Notes: a model not told the origin generated them from the sequence alone. Shown: positions 1 to 9,465, counted from the first letter of the stretch. The stretch is 64,000 nt of DNA from Silanimonas sp. (GCF_027530345.1 NZ_JAPZQK010000012.1:62001-126000), one strand, 5' to 3'. Program-made: numbers and translations.

Positions 1-285
1 CTCACGCGGCGTGGCGAGGCCTGCGGCCAGCACCGCATGCGCGGTGCCGACGCTGGGGTGGCCGGCGAAGGCCAATTCGCGGCGCGGGGTGAAGATGCGC
101 ACCCGGTAGCTGGCCTCAGGCGTCGTCGGCGGCAGCACGAAGGTGGTTTCGATCACGTTCGTCCACGCGGCGATGCGCTGCATGGCTTCGGTGTCGAGGC
201 CCTCGGCGTCGAGGACGACCGCCAGTGGATTGCCGGCGCCGGCGTGCGGCGCGAACACGTCGAGGTGCATGAAGCGGCGCGTCAC
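1..285 (-). CDS. PhzF-family isomerase/epimerase, partial (C-terminus beyond window)
   Basis: Only the first ~95 residues lie in the window; the gene continues past base 1. The sequence shows the PhzF-family N-terminal half: an LDVF strand, a GNPLAVV motif, a TTFVLP segment and an FAGHPSVGTAHAVL motif. The glutamate before TTFVLP corresponds to the catalytic acid of PhzF. The start is a GTG at 285 overlapping the stop of the upstream paralogue (GTGA), with an ATG at 270 as the alternative. It looks roughly 60% identical by eye to the preceding gene, so this is a tandem duplication transcribed as one unit. The substrate is unknown; nothing here suggests a phenazine pathway. Confidence 0.85.
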   Translation of the reverse strand, partial: MTRRFMHLDVFAPHAGAGNPLAVVLDAEGLDTEAMQRIAAWTNVIETTFVLPPTTPEASYRVRIFTPRRELAFAGHPSVGTAHAVLAAGLATPRE

Positions 286-1154
286 CACGTCAGCGTGCCC
301 TCGATGACGGTCTGCGTCAGGCCGCCGATCCAAACCTCGCCGGCCGCGTCGACCTCGATCTCGACCACGCCATCGCGGCCCACTTCGCGGCCCTGCGAGC
401 TGCGGAAGCGCGTTGCCGGCAGGGCGTTGTTCGAATGCAGCCAGGCCGCGATCGCGGCGTTGGCGCTGCCGGTGACCGGGTCTTCCGGAATGCCGTCGGC
501 GGGAACGAAGGCGCGAACCACAAGGGCATAGCCCGGGCCCGCGCAGCGCGCGAACACCGCGACACCCACGCTGTCGTCCGCGCGATTGGCCGCTGCCATC
601 GCCTCGAGGTCCGGCGCGAGGCCACGCACGGTCGTTTCGTCGGCCAGTTCGATGCACCACCAGCGCGGGCCGTTGTCGACGAGGGTGGGACGCACCGCGC
701 CCAGCGGCGCGCCGAGGAGGCTGGCCAGCACGGCGCGGGCATCCGCTGCGCGTTCAACACCGTGAGGTGCGCGCACGTGGATCATGCGCGCCGCACCCTC
801 GCCGCTGATGCGCAGCGGCAGCAGGCCGGCCGCGCATTCCTGCACCAGCGCGCCGAGGCCGTTCGTGGACCTCGGTGTCGCGATGCCGCGTTCGAGGACG
901 GCATGTGCCGTGCCCACGCTGGGATGCCCGGCGAAGGGCAGTTCCTGCCGCGGCGTGAAGATGCGCAGGCGGTAGTCGGCACCCGTTTGGGTGGCTGGGA
1001 GCACGAAGGTGGTTTCGGAAAGGTTGAGCCACGCGGCGAGGGCCTGCATGGCGGCGGTGTCGAGATCGTCCGCGCCGAAGACCACGCCCAGGGGGTTGCC
1101 CTGGCCCGCGGCGGCGGCGAAGACATCGAGCTGCATGAAGTCGCGAGTCGTCAT
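282..1154 (-). CDS. PhzF-family isomerase/epimerase
   Basis: A complete ~290-residue PhzF-family protein, the usual length. It carries the N-terminal LDVFAAAAGQGNPLGVV motif, a NLSETTFVLP segment with the likely catalytic glutamate, FAGHPSVGTAHAVL, and the C-terminal DPVTGSANAAIAAWL motif typical of the second half of the fold. The ATG at 1154 is chosen because the family homology begins there. The downstream paralogue starts within its stop codon, so the two are translationally coupled. It is divergent from the lysAC operon. PhzF proteins catalyse isomerisation of small amino-acid-like substrates; the actual substrate cannot be read from the sequence. Confidence 0.88.
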   Translation of the reverse strand: MTTRDFMQLDVFAAAAGQGNPLGVVFGADDLDTAAMQALAAWLNLSETTFVLPATQTGADYRLRIFTPRQELPFAGHPSVGTAHAVLERGIATPRSTNGLGALVQECAAGLLPLRISGEGAARMIHVRAPHGVERAADARAVLASLLGAPLGAVRPTLVDNGPRWWCIELADETTVRGLAPDLEAMAAANRADDSVGVAVFARCAGPGYALVVRAFVPADGIPEDPVTGSANAAIAAWLHSNNALPATRFRSSQGREVGRDGVVEIEVDAAGEVWIGGLTQTVIEGTLTW

Positions 1155-1338
1155 GCGCACAGTGTCCCTGCTGCCCGCGCATCGCCACAAGACGCGCAGC
1201 GGATCGACCACCGCCCCTCGGCGTCCGCGGCGGGGCCACGGTATCCTTGCGCTGCCGCCTCTCGAGGCGGCATTCCTTTTTCCCCAAACCCCAGAACCCA
1301 CGGCCCTGTGAGGTGCCTACCCCGATGAGCGTCCCCCG

Positions 1339-3942
1339 ATGAGCAGCCCTGTCCCCGCGTTCGCCAATGACTGGATCGTCCTGAAGTTCGGGGGCACCAG
1401 CGTGTCGAAAAAATCGCGCTGGGACACGATCGGGAAACTCATGCGCCGCCGCGCGGATGAGGACGGCGCGCGCGTGCTGGTGGTGGTTTCCGCCCTCTCG
1501 GGCGTGACGAATGCGCTGCAGGCCATGATCGATGGGCATCAGGACATGCCGGGCCTTCATGCCCAGGCCGAGGCCCTCGTCGAGCGTCATGCCGTTCTCG
1601 CGGCGGAACTCGGCATCGACGTCGAAGCCGTGCTCGGTGCCCGCTTCGCGGCGCTGCGCGCCTTGGCCGCTGACACGCGGGCCGCTTCGGCCGATCTGGC
1701 GTGGCAGGCCGAATTGCTGGCCCAAGGCGAGCTGCTCAGTTCGACGATCGGTGTGGCCTACCTGCGCACGCAGGGCATGGACGTCGAATGGTGGGACGCG
1801 CGTGATTCGATGCGCGCCATCGAGCAGCCGAACGCCAGCGCCTGGGCGCAGCGCCTCTCCGTGTCCTGCGATTTCATGGACCCGGTGGCTCGCGAGCGGC
1901 TGGTGGCGAAGCCCGAACGCTTCGCGATCACGCAGGGCTTCATTGCCCGCCACCGCGACGGCGGCACGGCGATCCTGGGCCGCGGCGGTTCCGACACGTC
2001 TGCCGCCTATTTCGGTGCCCTGCTGAAGGCGCGCCGCGTCGAGATCTGGACCGACGTGCCGGGCATGTTCAGCGCCAACCCGCGCCAGGTGCCCGACGCG
2101 CGTCTGCTGTCGCGCCTCGATTTCGCCGAAGCCCAGGAGATCGCCACGACGGGCGCGAAGGTGCTGCACCCGCGCTGCCTCACGCCCTGCCGCGAGGCCG
2201 GCGTGCCGATGTGGATCCGCGATACCGAGAACCCCGATCTCGCCGGCACGGTCATTGATTCCAAGGCGCAGACGGTCGCTGGCGTCAAAGCGATCAGCGC
2301 GCGGCGCGGCATCGTGCTGGTGTCGATGGAGACCATCGGCATGTGGCAGCAAGTGGGCTTCCTCGCGGAGGTCTTCGGCTGCTTCAAGACGCATGGGCTC
2401 TCGGTCGACCTGATCGGCTCGTCGGAGACCAACGTCACCGTCTCGCTCGACCCCAGCGACAACCTCGTCAGCACCAACGTGCTCGAGGCGCTGTGTCGTG
2501 ACCTCGAGCGCATTTGTCGGGTCAAGGTGATCGCGCCGTGCTCGGCGATCACGCTGGTGGGCCGCGGCATGCGCTCGCGCCTGCACCGCCTCACCGAGGT
2601 GCTGGCCACCTTTGGCCGGGAGCGTGTGCACCTGATCTCGCAGAGCTCGAACGACCTCAACCTCACCTTCGTCGTCGATGAAGCGCTGGCCGAGGGCCTG
2701 CTGCCCACGCTGCATGGCCTGCTGATCAGCTCGAACGCCATGCCGGTCGACGAGACGGCGGTGTTCGGCCCGAGCTGGCGCGAGCTGGGTGCGCCGCGCA
2801 CGCCGCGCGCCACCTGGTGGCAGGCCGACCGTGCCCGGTTGATCGCGCTCGCGGAGCGTGCCGCGCCCGTGTACGCCTACCACCTGCCCACCGTGCGCGA
2901 GCGCGCCCGGCAACTGAAGGCGCTGGTGGCGGTCGACCGCGCGCACTACGCGCTGAAGGCCAATCCGCACCCGGCGATCCTGCGCGCGCTGGATGCCGAA
3001 GGCCTGGGCTTCGAGTGCGTCTCGCTGGCCGAGGTGGAGCACGTGCTGGCGACGCTGCCCGGCCTCGATCCGAAGCGCGTGCTGTTCACGCCGAGCTTCG
3101 CGCCGCGCGTCGAGTTCGAGAAGGCGTTCGATCTCGGTGTGCATGTGACGCTCGACAACGCGGCACTTCTGGCCGATTGGCCGGACGTGTTCCGCGGCCG
3201 CGAGCTCACGCTGCGCGTCGATCCGGGCTTCGGTTCGGGCCACCACGACAAGGTCAAGACCGGCGGCAAGGAGGCGAAGTTCGGTCTGCCGCTCGACGAC
3301 GCGACGGCCGCCGCCGCCGCCGCCAAGGCTCTCGGTGCGCGCGTCACTGGGCTGCATTCGCACATCGGCAGCGGCATCTTCGACGCCAACCACTGGCGCG
3401 AGGTCTACGCGCGGCTCGCCTCGGTGGCCGACGCCATCGGCACGGTGGAGCGCATCGACGTGGGTGGCGGCATCGGCATTCCCTACCAGCCCGAGAGCGA
3501 GCCGTTCGACATGGCGGCGTTCGGCGCGATGCTGGCGGAGATGAAGTCGGTGTATCCGCAATACGCGCTGTGGATCGAGCCGGGCCGCTTCCTTGTCGCC
3601 GAGGCCGGCGTGCTGCTGGCGCGCGTCACCTCCACGATGCACAAGCAGGGCATCCGTCGCGTCGGCCTCGATGCCGGCATGAACGCGCTGCTGCGCCCGG
3701 CGCTCTACAACGCTTGGCACGGCATCGTGAACCTCACGCGCCTCGACGACCCGCCCGGTGAGCCGGCGGAAGTCGTGGGACCCATCTGCGAAACCGGCGA
3801 CGTGCTGGGCCGCCGCCGCCGGCTGCCCGATGCCACGGCCGAAGGCGACGTGGTGCTGCTGGCCGACGCCGGCGCCTACGGCATGGTGATGGCCAGCCGC
3901 TACAACCTGCGTGCGCTGCCCGCCGAGGAGATCCTGGAATGA
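1339..3942 (+). CDS. lysAC: bifunctional aspartate kinase / diaminopimelate decarboxylase
   Basis: An 867-residue fusion joining the first and last enzymes of diaminopimelate-lysine synthesis. The N-terminal half is aspartate kinase: VLKFGGTSVS near residue 14, GRGGSDTSA, then ACT-type regulatory segments that plausibly sense lysine. From about residue 490 it is a PLP-dependent diaminopimelate decarboxylase with the PLP lysine at ~540 (YALKANPHP), an HSHIGSG loop, GGGIGIPY and CETGDVLG near the end. This fusion is known in Xanthomonas, Xylella and relatives and is a good taxonomic marker. Its stop overlaps the start of murL (ATGA), giving a lysAC-murL-murD2 operon that links diaminopimelate supply to cell-wall synthesis. 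Confidence 0.95.
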   Translation: MSSPVPAFANDWIVLKFGGTSVSKKSRWDTIGKLMRRRADEDGARVLVVVSALSGVTNALQAMIDGHQDMPGLHAQAEALVERHAVLAAELGIDVEAVLGARFAALRALAADTRAASADLAWQAELLAQGELLSSTIGVAYLRTQGMDVEWWDARDSMRAIEQPNASAWAQRLSVSCDFMDPVARERLVAKPERFAITQGFIARHRDGGTAILGRGGSDTSAAYFGALLKARRVEIWTDVPGMFSANPRQVPDARLLSRLDFAEAQEIATTGAKVLHPRCLTPCREAGVPMWIRDTENPDLAGTVIDSKAQTVAGVKAISARRGIVLVSMETIGMWQQVGFLAEVFGCFKTHGLSVDLIGSSETNVTVSLDPSDNLVSTNVLEALCRDLERICRVKVIAPCSAITLVGRGMRSRLHRLTEVLATFGRERVHLISQSSNDLNLTFVVDEALAEGLLPTLHGLLISSNAMPVDETAVFGPSWRELGAPRTPRATWWQADRARLIALAERAAPVYAYHLPTVRERARQLKALVAVDRAHYALKANPHPAILRALDAEGLGFECVSLAEVEHVLATLPGLDPKRVLFTPSFAPRVEFEKAFDLGVHVTLDNAALLADWPDVFRGRELTLRVDPGFGSGHHDKVKTGGKEAKFGLPLDDATAAAAAAKALGARVTGLHSHIGSGIFDANHWREVYARLASVADAIGTVERIDVGGGIGIPYQPESEPFDMAAFGAMLAEMKSVYPQYALWIEPGRFLVAEAGVLLARVTSTMHKQGIRRVGLDAGMNALLRPALYNAWHGIVNLTRLDDPPGEPAEVVGPICETGDVLGRRRRLPDATAEGDVVLLADAGAYGMVMASRYNLRALPAEEILE

Positions 3943-5354
3943 GCTGGACCTTCGATCGCGCGGCCATCCGCGCCTTCCGCTTCACCTCGAAACGCTTCGA
4001 CGCGGCCACCGGCGAGGTCGCGCTGGGCTACGCCTTCGTCAACCACGACGGCACGACGAGCCCCGAGCTGGTCGAGCGCATCACCGTCCCCGGCGCCCCG
4101 TTCACCGCGGTGCAGCCGGGTTCGCTGGATTTCGACGCAGCGAAAGCTGCGGCCATCGATGCCGCGCTCCGCCTGCTGCACCTCGTCGCCGGTGTGAGCT
4201 ACTACAAGGCCGCCGCGCCGTCGGTGATCGAGTGCGCCGACGGCCCGCTGGATGAGGCCACGGCCGACTTCGTTGCCAGCGTCTACGAGAACGGCCTCGG
4301 CGAGTTCGCCTACCGCAACGGTCTCGACCTGCGCGGGCACCTCGCGTGGCCGCGGGGCGGTGCGGCACGGCCCGTCGCGGCAACGCTGGGCCTCGAAGCC
4401 CCCGGCGCTTTCGGTCGCCGCGCCCTCGTGGCCATCGGCGGCGGCAAGGACTCGCTGGTCTCGATCGAGGCCCTGCGAGCCCTCGGGGCCTCACCGACGG
4501 TGACGTGGATCGGCAGTTCGCCGCTGATCCGCGCCTGCGCCGAACGCACCGGCCTGCCCACGCTCAACATCACCCGCGCGCTGGCCCCCGAGCTGTTCGC
4601 CTTCAACCGCGAAGGCGCGTTGAACGGCCACATTCCGGTCACGGCGGTGAACTCCGCAATCCTCGTGTTCGCCGCGCTCCTCACCGGCCACGGCAGCGTG
4701 GTGTTTTCGAACGAGCACTCGGCGAGCTACGGCAGCCTGATCCCGGGCACCGGCGAGGTGAACCACCAATGGTCGAAGGGCTGGGCCTTCGAGCGTGATT
4801 TCGCCGCGCTCGTCCGCGCGCAGGTCGCGGCGGATTTCGACTACGTGTCGCTGTTGCGGCCGTTCTCGGAGCTGGCCGTGGCGCGGCAGTTCGCGCGCCT
4901 CGAGCACTACGACGCACATTTTTCCAGCTGCAACCGCAACTTCCACCTGCTCGGCGAGAAGCCCACGCAGCGCTGGTGCGGCGCCTGCCCGAAGTGCCAT
5001 TTCGTCTTCCTCGCGCTGGCTCCCTTCATGCCCAAGCCGCGCCTGCTCGGCATCTTCGGCCGCAACCTGCTCGACGACGCATCGCTGACGGCCGAGTACG
5101 ACGCGCTGCTGGAGATCGAAGGCCACAAGCCCTTCGAATGCGTGGGCGAGGGGCGCGAATCGCGCGCCGCGATGGCCGCGCTCGCCGCCAGCCCGGCCTG
5201 GCGCGAGGACGCCCTCGTCGCCCGCTTCGCCGCATCGCAGCAGCCGGCCCTCGATCCGGCTACCCTGCGCCTCGAACCGCTGCTCGGCCCCCAGGGCGAG
5301 CACGGGCTGGGGACGGCACGGATGGAGGCGCTGGGTGCGCATTTCGGAGCTTGA
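3939..5354 (+). CDS. murL: UDP-MurNAc-L-Ala-L-Glu epimerase MurL
   Basis: A 471-residue protein with an ATP-pyrophosphatase-like GGGKDS motif at residues 167-172 and a CxxCxxC cluster (CGACPKC, near residue 350). In Xanthomonas MurL epimerises the terminal L-Glu of UDP-MurNAc-L-Ala-L-Glu to D-Glu using ATP. The L-Glu is added by MurD2, so the usual glutamate racemase plus MurD route is bypassed. The murD2 gene lies directly downstream and overlaps by 20 bp, which strongly supports the call. Cytoplasmic; part of the peptidoglycan precursor pathway. The start overlaps the lysAC stop by 4 bp. Confidence 0.9.
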   Translation: MSWTFDRAAIRAFRFTSKRFDAATGEVALGYAFVNHDGTTSPELVERITVPGAPFTAVQPGSLDFDAAKAAAIDAALRLLHLVAGVSYYKAAAPSVIECADGPLDEATADFVASVYENGLGEFAYRNGLDLRGHLAWPRGGAARPVAATLGLEAPGAFGRRALVAIGGGKDSLVSIEALRALGASPTVTWIGSSPLIRACAERTGLPTLNITRALAPELFAFNREGALNGHIPVTAVNSAILVFAALLTGHGSVVFSNEHSASYGSLIPGTGEVNHQWSKGWAFERDFAALVRAQVAADFDYVSLLRPFSELAVARQFARLEHYDAHFSSCNRNFHLLGEKPTQRWCGACPKCHFVFLALAPFMPKPRLLGIFGRNLLDDASLTAEYDALLEIEGHKPFECVGEGRESRAAMAALAASPAWREDALVARFAASQQPALDPATLRLEPLLGPQGEHGLGTARMEALGAHFGA

Positions 5355-6723
5355 CGGCAAGAAGGTCGCGATCTGGGGCTACGGCCGCGAAGGCCGCGCC
5401 GCGCTGGCGGCACTGCGCTGGCGTCTGCCGGGGCGGCCGCTGACGGTCTTCTGCAAGGACGACGAGGTCGCCGACCTCCAGGCGCAGGAAGACCCGACCC
5501 TCGTCATCCGCACCGAGGTCGATGCCGCCGCGCTCTCGGCCTTCGACGTGGTCATCAAGTCGCCCGGCATCAGCGCGTATTCGTCGCCGAAGATCGATGC
5601 CGAACTCAACGGCGCACACTTCACCAGCGGCACGGCGATCTGGTTCGCTGAGAACGCCGGTGCCCACACCGTCTGCGTCACTGGCACCAAGGGCAAGAGC
5701 ACGGTCACCGCGCTGATCGCCTTCCTGCTGCGCGCGGCCGGGGAGCGCACCGCGCTGGCGGGGAACATTGGTCTTCCCCTCCTTGAATTGCTCGACGTGC
5801 AGCCGCCGCCGGACGCTTGGGCGATCGAGTTGTCGAGCTACCAGACCGGCGATGCCCTCCGCCCCGCCGTCGCCGTGGTGCTCAACCTGTTCCCCGAACA
5901 CCTGGACTGGCACGGTTCCGAGGCGCGCTATTTCGCCGACAAGCTCAAGCTGGTCACCGAGGCGCAGCCCGGCGTCGCCCTGCTCAACGCGGCCGATGCC
6001 CGATTGCGCGAGGTCGGCACAGCGCTCGCTGCCCGTGGACAACGGGTGCAGTGGTTCAACGCTGACGACGGCTGGCATGTGCGTGATCGCTGGATCATGC
6101 GCGGTGGCCGGGCCGTGATCGACGTGAAGTTCCTTCCGCTGCCGGGCCGCCACAACTGGGTGAACCTCTGTGCGGCCATGGCCGCGGTTGAGGCGCTGGG
6201 CATCGACCCGGTGCCGCTCGCCGAGCGCGTTGCCGATTTCCAGCCGCTGCCGCACCGTCTTCAGCGCATCGCCGAGAAGGACGGGCTGCTCTACGTCAAC
6301 GATTCGATCAGCACGACGCCGATGGCCTCGATCGCGGCCCTCGACTGGTACCCCGGCAAGAGCGCGGCCATCCTCGTCGGGGGCTATGACCGCGGCCTGG
6401 ATTGGGGCGTGTTCGCGGAGCGCGTGGCCGCCGATGCGCCGGGCGCCATCATCACCATGGGACAGAACGGCCCAGCGATCTTCGAGCGCCTGAAGGCCAT
6501 CGCCACCGCGACGAAGTTCGTACTGCGCGAATCGACCTCGATGGAGGAGGCGGTGCGCTACGCGCAGGAGGCGCTGGGGACCAAGGGCACGGTGCTGCTC
6601 TCGCCCGGCGCGCCGAGCTTCCCGCGCTACCGCGACTACGCCGAACGCGGCAAGCACTTCGCACAGGCCGCGGGCTTCGACGGCACCCAGATCAGCGCGA
6701 TCCCCGGCCTCGGCGTGCGCTGA
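5335..6723 (+). CDS. murD2: UDP-MurNAc-L-alanine--L-glutamate ligase MurD2
   Basis: A 462-residue Mur ligase. It shows an N-terminal Rossmann-like segment (VAIWGYGREGRAAL), the Mur-ligase P-loop GTKGKST at ~117-123, a central ELSSYQT motif, FPEHLDWHG, and a C-terminal domain with NDSISTTPMASIAAL. In the MurD2/MurL pathway it adds L-Glu, not D-Glu, to UDP-MurNAc-L-Ala. The start is GTG at 5335, inside the end of murL, so translation is probably coupled. A canonical MurD would look similar in isolation; the adjacent murL decides the assignment. Confidence 0.88.
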   Translation: MRISELDGKKVAIWGYGREGRAALAALRWRLPGRPLTVFCKDDEVADLQAQEDPTLVIRTEVDAAALSAFDVVIKSPGISAYSSPKIDAELNGAHFTSGTAIWFAENAGAHTVCVTGTKGKSTVTALIAFLLRAAGERTALAGNIGLPLLELLDVQPPPDAWAIELSSYQTGDALRPAVAVVLNLFPEHLDWHGSEARYFADKLKLVTEAQPGVALLNAADARLREVGTALAARGQRVQWFNADDGWHVRDRWIMRGGRAVIDVKFLPLPGRHNWVNLCAAMAAVEALGIDPVPLAERVADFQPLPHRLQRIAEKDGLLYVNDSISTTPMASIAALDWYPGKSAAILVGGYDRGLDWGVFAERVAADAPGAIITMGQNGPAIFERLKAIATATKFVLRESTSMEEAVRYAQEALGTKGTVLLSPGAPSFPRYRDYAERGKHFAQAAGFDGTQISAIPGLGVR

Positions 6724-6819
6724 GGCCCGAACCCCGCGGCGCAAGCGGCGCGACGCTGCGGTCACGACGCGGGCCAGTCATCGGCCTACACTCGCGCGGT
6801 CTTCCCCTGGAGCCCCGCC

Positions 6820-7623
6820 ATGCGCCTTGCCCCGCGTCTTGCCGCCCTTGCCGTCGCTACGGCCGCCGCTTTCGCATCGATCGCCTCCGCCGCGCCGACC
6901 ACCAAGCCGGTGAGCTGGACCGTGGGCGAGACGACCTTCGACGGCGTGCTCGTCTACGACGATGCCAACGCCACGCCGCGCCCGGGCCTGCTGATGGTGC
7001 CCAACTGGTACGGCGTCACCGATGCGGCGGTCGAAAAAGCGAAGACCGTCGCCGGCGACGACTACGTGGTGCTGCTGGTCGACATGTACGGCCGCGGCGT
7101 GCGCCCTGCGAACCCGCAGGAGGCTGGCCAGGCCGCCGGCGCCGTGTACGCGGACCGCGCGCAGATGCGCGAACGCATCAACACCGCGCTGGCCACGCTG
7201 CGCGCCACCGAGGGCGCACCGCTGGCAACGGACGACATCGGCGCGATCGGCTTCTGCTTCGGCGGGGCGACGGTGATCGAGCTCGCGCGCAGCGGTGCGG
7301 AATTGGCCGGCGTGGCCAGCTTCCATGGCTCGCTCGGCACGAGCGCCCCGGCGACGGCCGGGGCGGTGAAGACGCCGCTGCTGGTCATGAACGGCGCCGA
7401 CGACGCGTTCGTGAAGCCGGAGGAAATCGACGGCTTCGAAAAGGAGATGCGCGAGGCCGGAGCCGACTGGCAGTTCGTCAATTTCGGCGGTGCCGTGCAC
7501 TGCTTCGCCGAGCCCGACGAAGACGGCAGCGTGATCCCGGGCTGCAAGTACCACGAGCCGAGCTACCGCCGCTCGATGGCGATGATGCGCGGTTTCTTCG
7601 ACGAGCGTTTCGCCGCGGAGTAA
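6820..7623 (+). CDS. secreted dienelactone-hydrolase-family protein
   Basis: A 267-residue alpha/beta hydrolase. An N-terminal signal peptide (Arg-containing start, Ala-rich core, cleavage near ASAAP ~25) indicates export. The catalytic triad of dienelactone hydrolases can be placed as Cys146 in GFCFGG, Asp194/195 in NGADDAF and His227 in GAVHCF. The family hydrolyses dienelactones or other small esters; the presence of a signal peptide and of single-gene context gives no specific substrate. It converges on ispB, separated by a shared hairpin terminator. Confidence 0.85.
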   Translation: MRLAPRLAALAVATAAAFASIASAAPTTKPVSWTVGETTFDGVLVYDDANATPRPGLLMVPNWYGVTDAAVEKAKTVAGDDYVVLLVDMYGRGVRPANPQEAGQAAGAVYADRAQMRERINTALATLRATEGAPLATDDIGAIGFCFGGATVIELARSGAELAGVASFHGSLGTSAPATAGAVKTPLLVMNGADDAFVKPEEIDGFEKEMREAGADWQFVNFGGAVHCFAEPDEDGSVIPGCKYHEPSYRRSMAMMRGFFDERFAAE

Positions 7624-7632
7624 GGCCTTGCG

Positions 7633-7662
7633 CTCCGGCGCGCCTCAGTGGGCGCGCTGGAG
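7633..7662. terminator. bidirectional hairpin terminator between hydrolase and ispB
   Basis: Arms CTCCGGCGCGCC (7633-7644) and GGCGCGCTGGAG (7651-7662) pair with one mismatch around a 6-base loop. It sits at the junction of two convergent genes and overlaps the ispB stop codon. There is no clear U-tract. Confidence 0.5.
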
Positions 7663-8661
7663 GGCGTACTGCGCCAGGCCGGCGAGGGCCGACTTCGCTT
7701 CGGAATCCGGCAGCGCGGCGAGAGCGTCGATCGCCGCATCGGCGTACTGCTGCGCGACGGCGCGGCTGTAGTCGAGGCTTCCGCAGTCTTCGATCGCTGC
7801 CAGCACTTCCGGGAATCCGTCGGCGTCGCCGTCGAGGACGATCTGCTTCAGTCGGGCCTGGATCTCGGGCGCGCTGTGCGCCATGGCGTGGATCAGCGGC
7901 AGCGTGGCCTTGCCTTCGGCGAGGTCGTCGCCGAGGTTCTTGCCCAGCGTCGCGGCGTCGCCGGCGTAGTCGAGCACGTCGTCGGCGATCTGGAAGGCGT
8001 AGCCCAGCGCCATGCCGTAGTCGAAGAGCGCCTTCTCGCCCGCGGCGCCGAGGCCGGCGAGGTGCCCGCCGAGCTGGGTGGCGGCGGCGAAGAGCACGGC
8101 CGTTTTGCGCTCGATGACGCGCAGGTAGGCGGCCTCGTCGGTGTCCGGGTTGCGCACGTGCAGCAGTTGCAGGACCTCGCCTTCAGCGATGCGGTTGGTG
8201 GTGTCGGCCAGCACTTTCTGGATCGTCATCGATTCCAGCTCGACCATCAGCTGGAAGGCGCGCGAGTAGAGGAAATCACCGACCAGCACGCTGGCGGCGT
8301 TGCCGAAGGCGGCATTGGCCGTGGCCCGGCCGCGGCGCAGGTCGGATTCATCGACCACGTCGTCGTGCAGCAGGGTGGCGGTGTGGATGAACTCGACCAC
8401 CGCCGCGAGCTGGTGGTGGGCGTCGCCGCGGTAGCCGGCCGCACGGGCCGCCAGCACCGTGAGCATCGGGCGGAGGCGCTTGCCGCCGGCGCCGATGATG
8501 TATTCGGCCACCTGGTTGACCAGCACCACGTCGGAGGCGAGCCGCCGGCGAATCAGGGCGTCGACGGCGGCCATGTCGCTCGCGGCCAGGGCCTGGACGG
8601 CGGGGAAGGGCAGGGCGGGCGCGGGTGCGGGTGCGGGTGCGGAGTCGACGGCGGCGTGCAT
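7645..8661 (-). CDS. ispB: octaprenyl-diphosphate synthase-type polyprenyl synthetase
   Basis: A 338-residue trans-prenyltransferase with both Asp-rich motifs: LLHDDVVDESDLRRG (first) and QIADDVLDYAGD (second), which bind Mg-diphosphate. It extends farnesyl diphosphate with isopentenyl units to make the long side chain of ubiquinone, which the oxidase genes elsewhere in the window would need. The N-terminus holds an APAPAPAPA tract encoded by a short GGTGCG tandem repeat (about 8620-8642), probably disordered. The ATG at 8661 is the first plausible start. Length matches IspB. Confidence 0.88.
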   Translation of the reverse strand: MHAAVDSAPAPAPAPALPFPAVQALAASDMAAVDALIRRRLASDVVLVNQVAEYIIGAGGKRLRPMLTVLAARAAGYRGDAHHQLAAVVEFIHTATLLHDDVVDESDLRRGRATANAAFGNAASVLVGDFLYSRAFQLMVELESMTIQKVLADTTNRIAEGEVLQLLHVRNPDTDEAAYLRVIERKTAVLFAAATQLGGHLAGLGAAGEKALFDYGMALGYAFQIADDVLDYAGDAATLGKNLGDDLAEGKATLPLIHAMAHSAPEIQARLKQIVLDGDADGFPEVLAAIEDCGSLDYSRAVAQQYADAAIDALAALPDSEAKSALAGLAQYALQRAH

Positions 8662-8793
8662 GCCTGAATTATAGGCCGCCGCCCCATCGTGAAGACGTGT
8701 TCCGACCCTCGGTCGAGGGGTCGGCCGACCCCGGGCGGGTGGGGGCTGTCATACTCTGTGGCCTGTTTCGACATTCAGCGGCCGGAGGACCCC

Positions 8794-9366
8794 ATGGCGC
8801 GCGGTATCAACAAAGTCATTCTCGTTGGCAACCTCGGCAACGACCCGGAAGTGCGCTACAGCCAGAGCGGCTCGGCACTGACGACCATCAGCGTGGCCAC
8901 GTCCGAGAGCTGGAAGGACAAGGACGGCAACATGCAGGAACGCACCGAGTGGCATCGGGTGAAGTTCTTCGGCCGTCTGGCGGAAATCGCCGGCGAGTAC
9001 CTGAAGAAGGGCCGTCAGGTGTACATCGAGGGCCGCCTGCGCACCGAGAAGTACACGGACAAGGCCGGCGTCGAGAAGTACAGCACCGACATCATCGCCG
9101 ATGAAATGCAGATGCTCGGCGGCAATCCGGGCATGGGCGGCGAAGGCGGCGGCGAGCGCGCCGAGCGTCCGGCCCGTTCGGCCGGCGGTGGCGGCTACGG
9201 TGGCGGTCGTGGCGCCGGCGGTTCGGGCGGCGGTGGCTATGGCAACCGTGGCGGCGGCGGCAGCGGCGGAGGCTCGGGTGGCGGCGGCTACGGCAACCGC
9301 GGTGGCGGCAGCGCGCCGCCGGCCCATAGCAACGACCCGTTCCCGGACGACGACATCCCCTTCTAA
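8794..9366 (+). CDS. ssb: single-stranded DNA-binding protein
   Basis: A 190-residue SSB. Residues 1-110 form the OB fold, starting [22 protein letters not shown] and including [12 protein letters not shown] and [13 protein letters not shown] long glycine-rich linker with [10 protein letters not shown] repeats follows, ending in the acidic tip DDDIPF that recruits partner proteins. The start is ATG 8794 with a GGAGGA ribosome site 4-9 bases upstream. It is the last core gene before the accessory island; base composition drops sharply right after its stop. Confidence 0.96.
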   Translation: MARGINKVILVGNLGNDPEVRYSQSGSALTTISVATSESWKDKDGNMQERTEWHRVKFFGRLAEIAGEYLKKGRQVYIEGRLRTEKYTDKAGVEKYSTDIIADEMQMLGGNPGMGGEGGGERAERPARSAGGGGYGGGRGAGGSGGGGYGNRGGGGSGGGSGGGGYGNRGGGSAPPAHSNDPFPDDDIPF

Positions 9367-9465
9367 AAAGAAGTGGCTACTCTTTTGTAAAGTTTTTGAA
9401 GTTTTGCCCCTTTTTCAATAACTTACCGCTCGAAGGGTGAGCGAGAGGCGCCAGTGGCGTAACGA

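Noticed and set aside
754-3720. 988-codon open frame antisense to lysAC
   Set aside because: It mirrors a clear two-domain enzyme; its protein is His/Arg/Ala-rich with no family pattern, as expected for a shadow frame in high-GC DNA.
8620-8642. GGTGCG tandem repeat
   Set aside because: A short low-complexity Ala-Pro tract in the IspB N-terminus; no sign of a mobile or regulatory role.
9172-9320. Glycine-codon repeats at the end of ssb as a possible repeat element
   Set aside because: They encode the normal flexible linker of SSB before the acidic tip.
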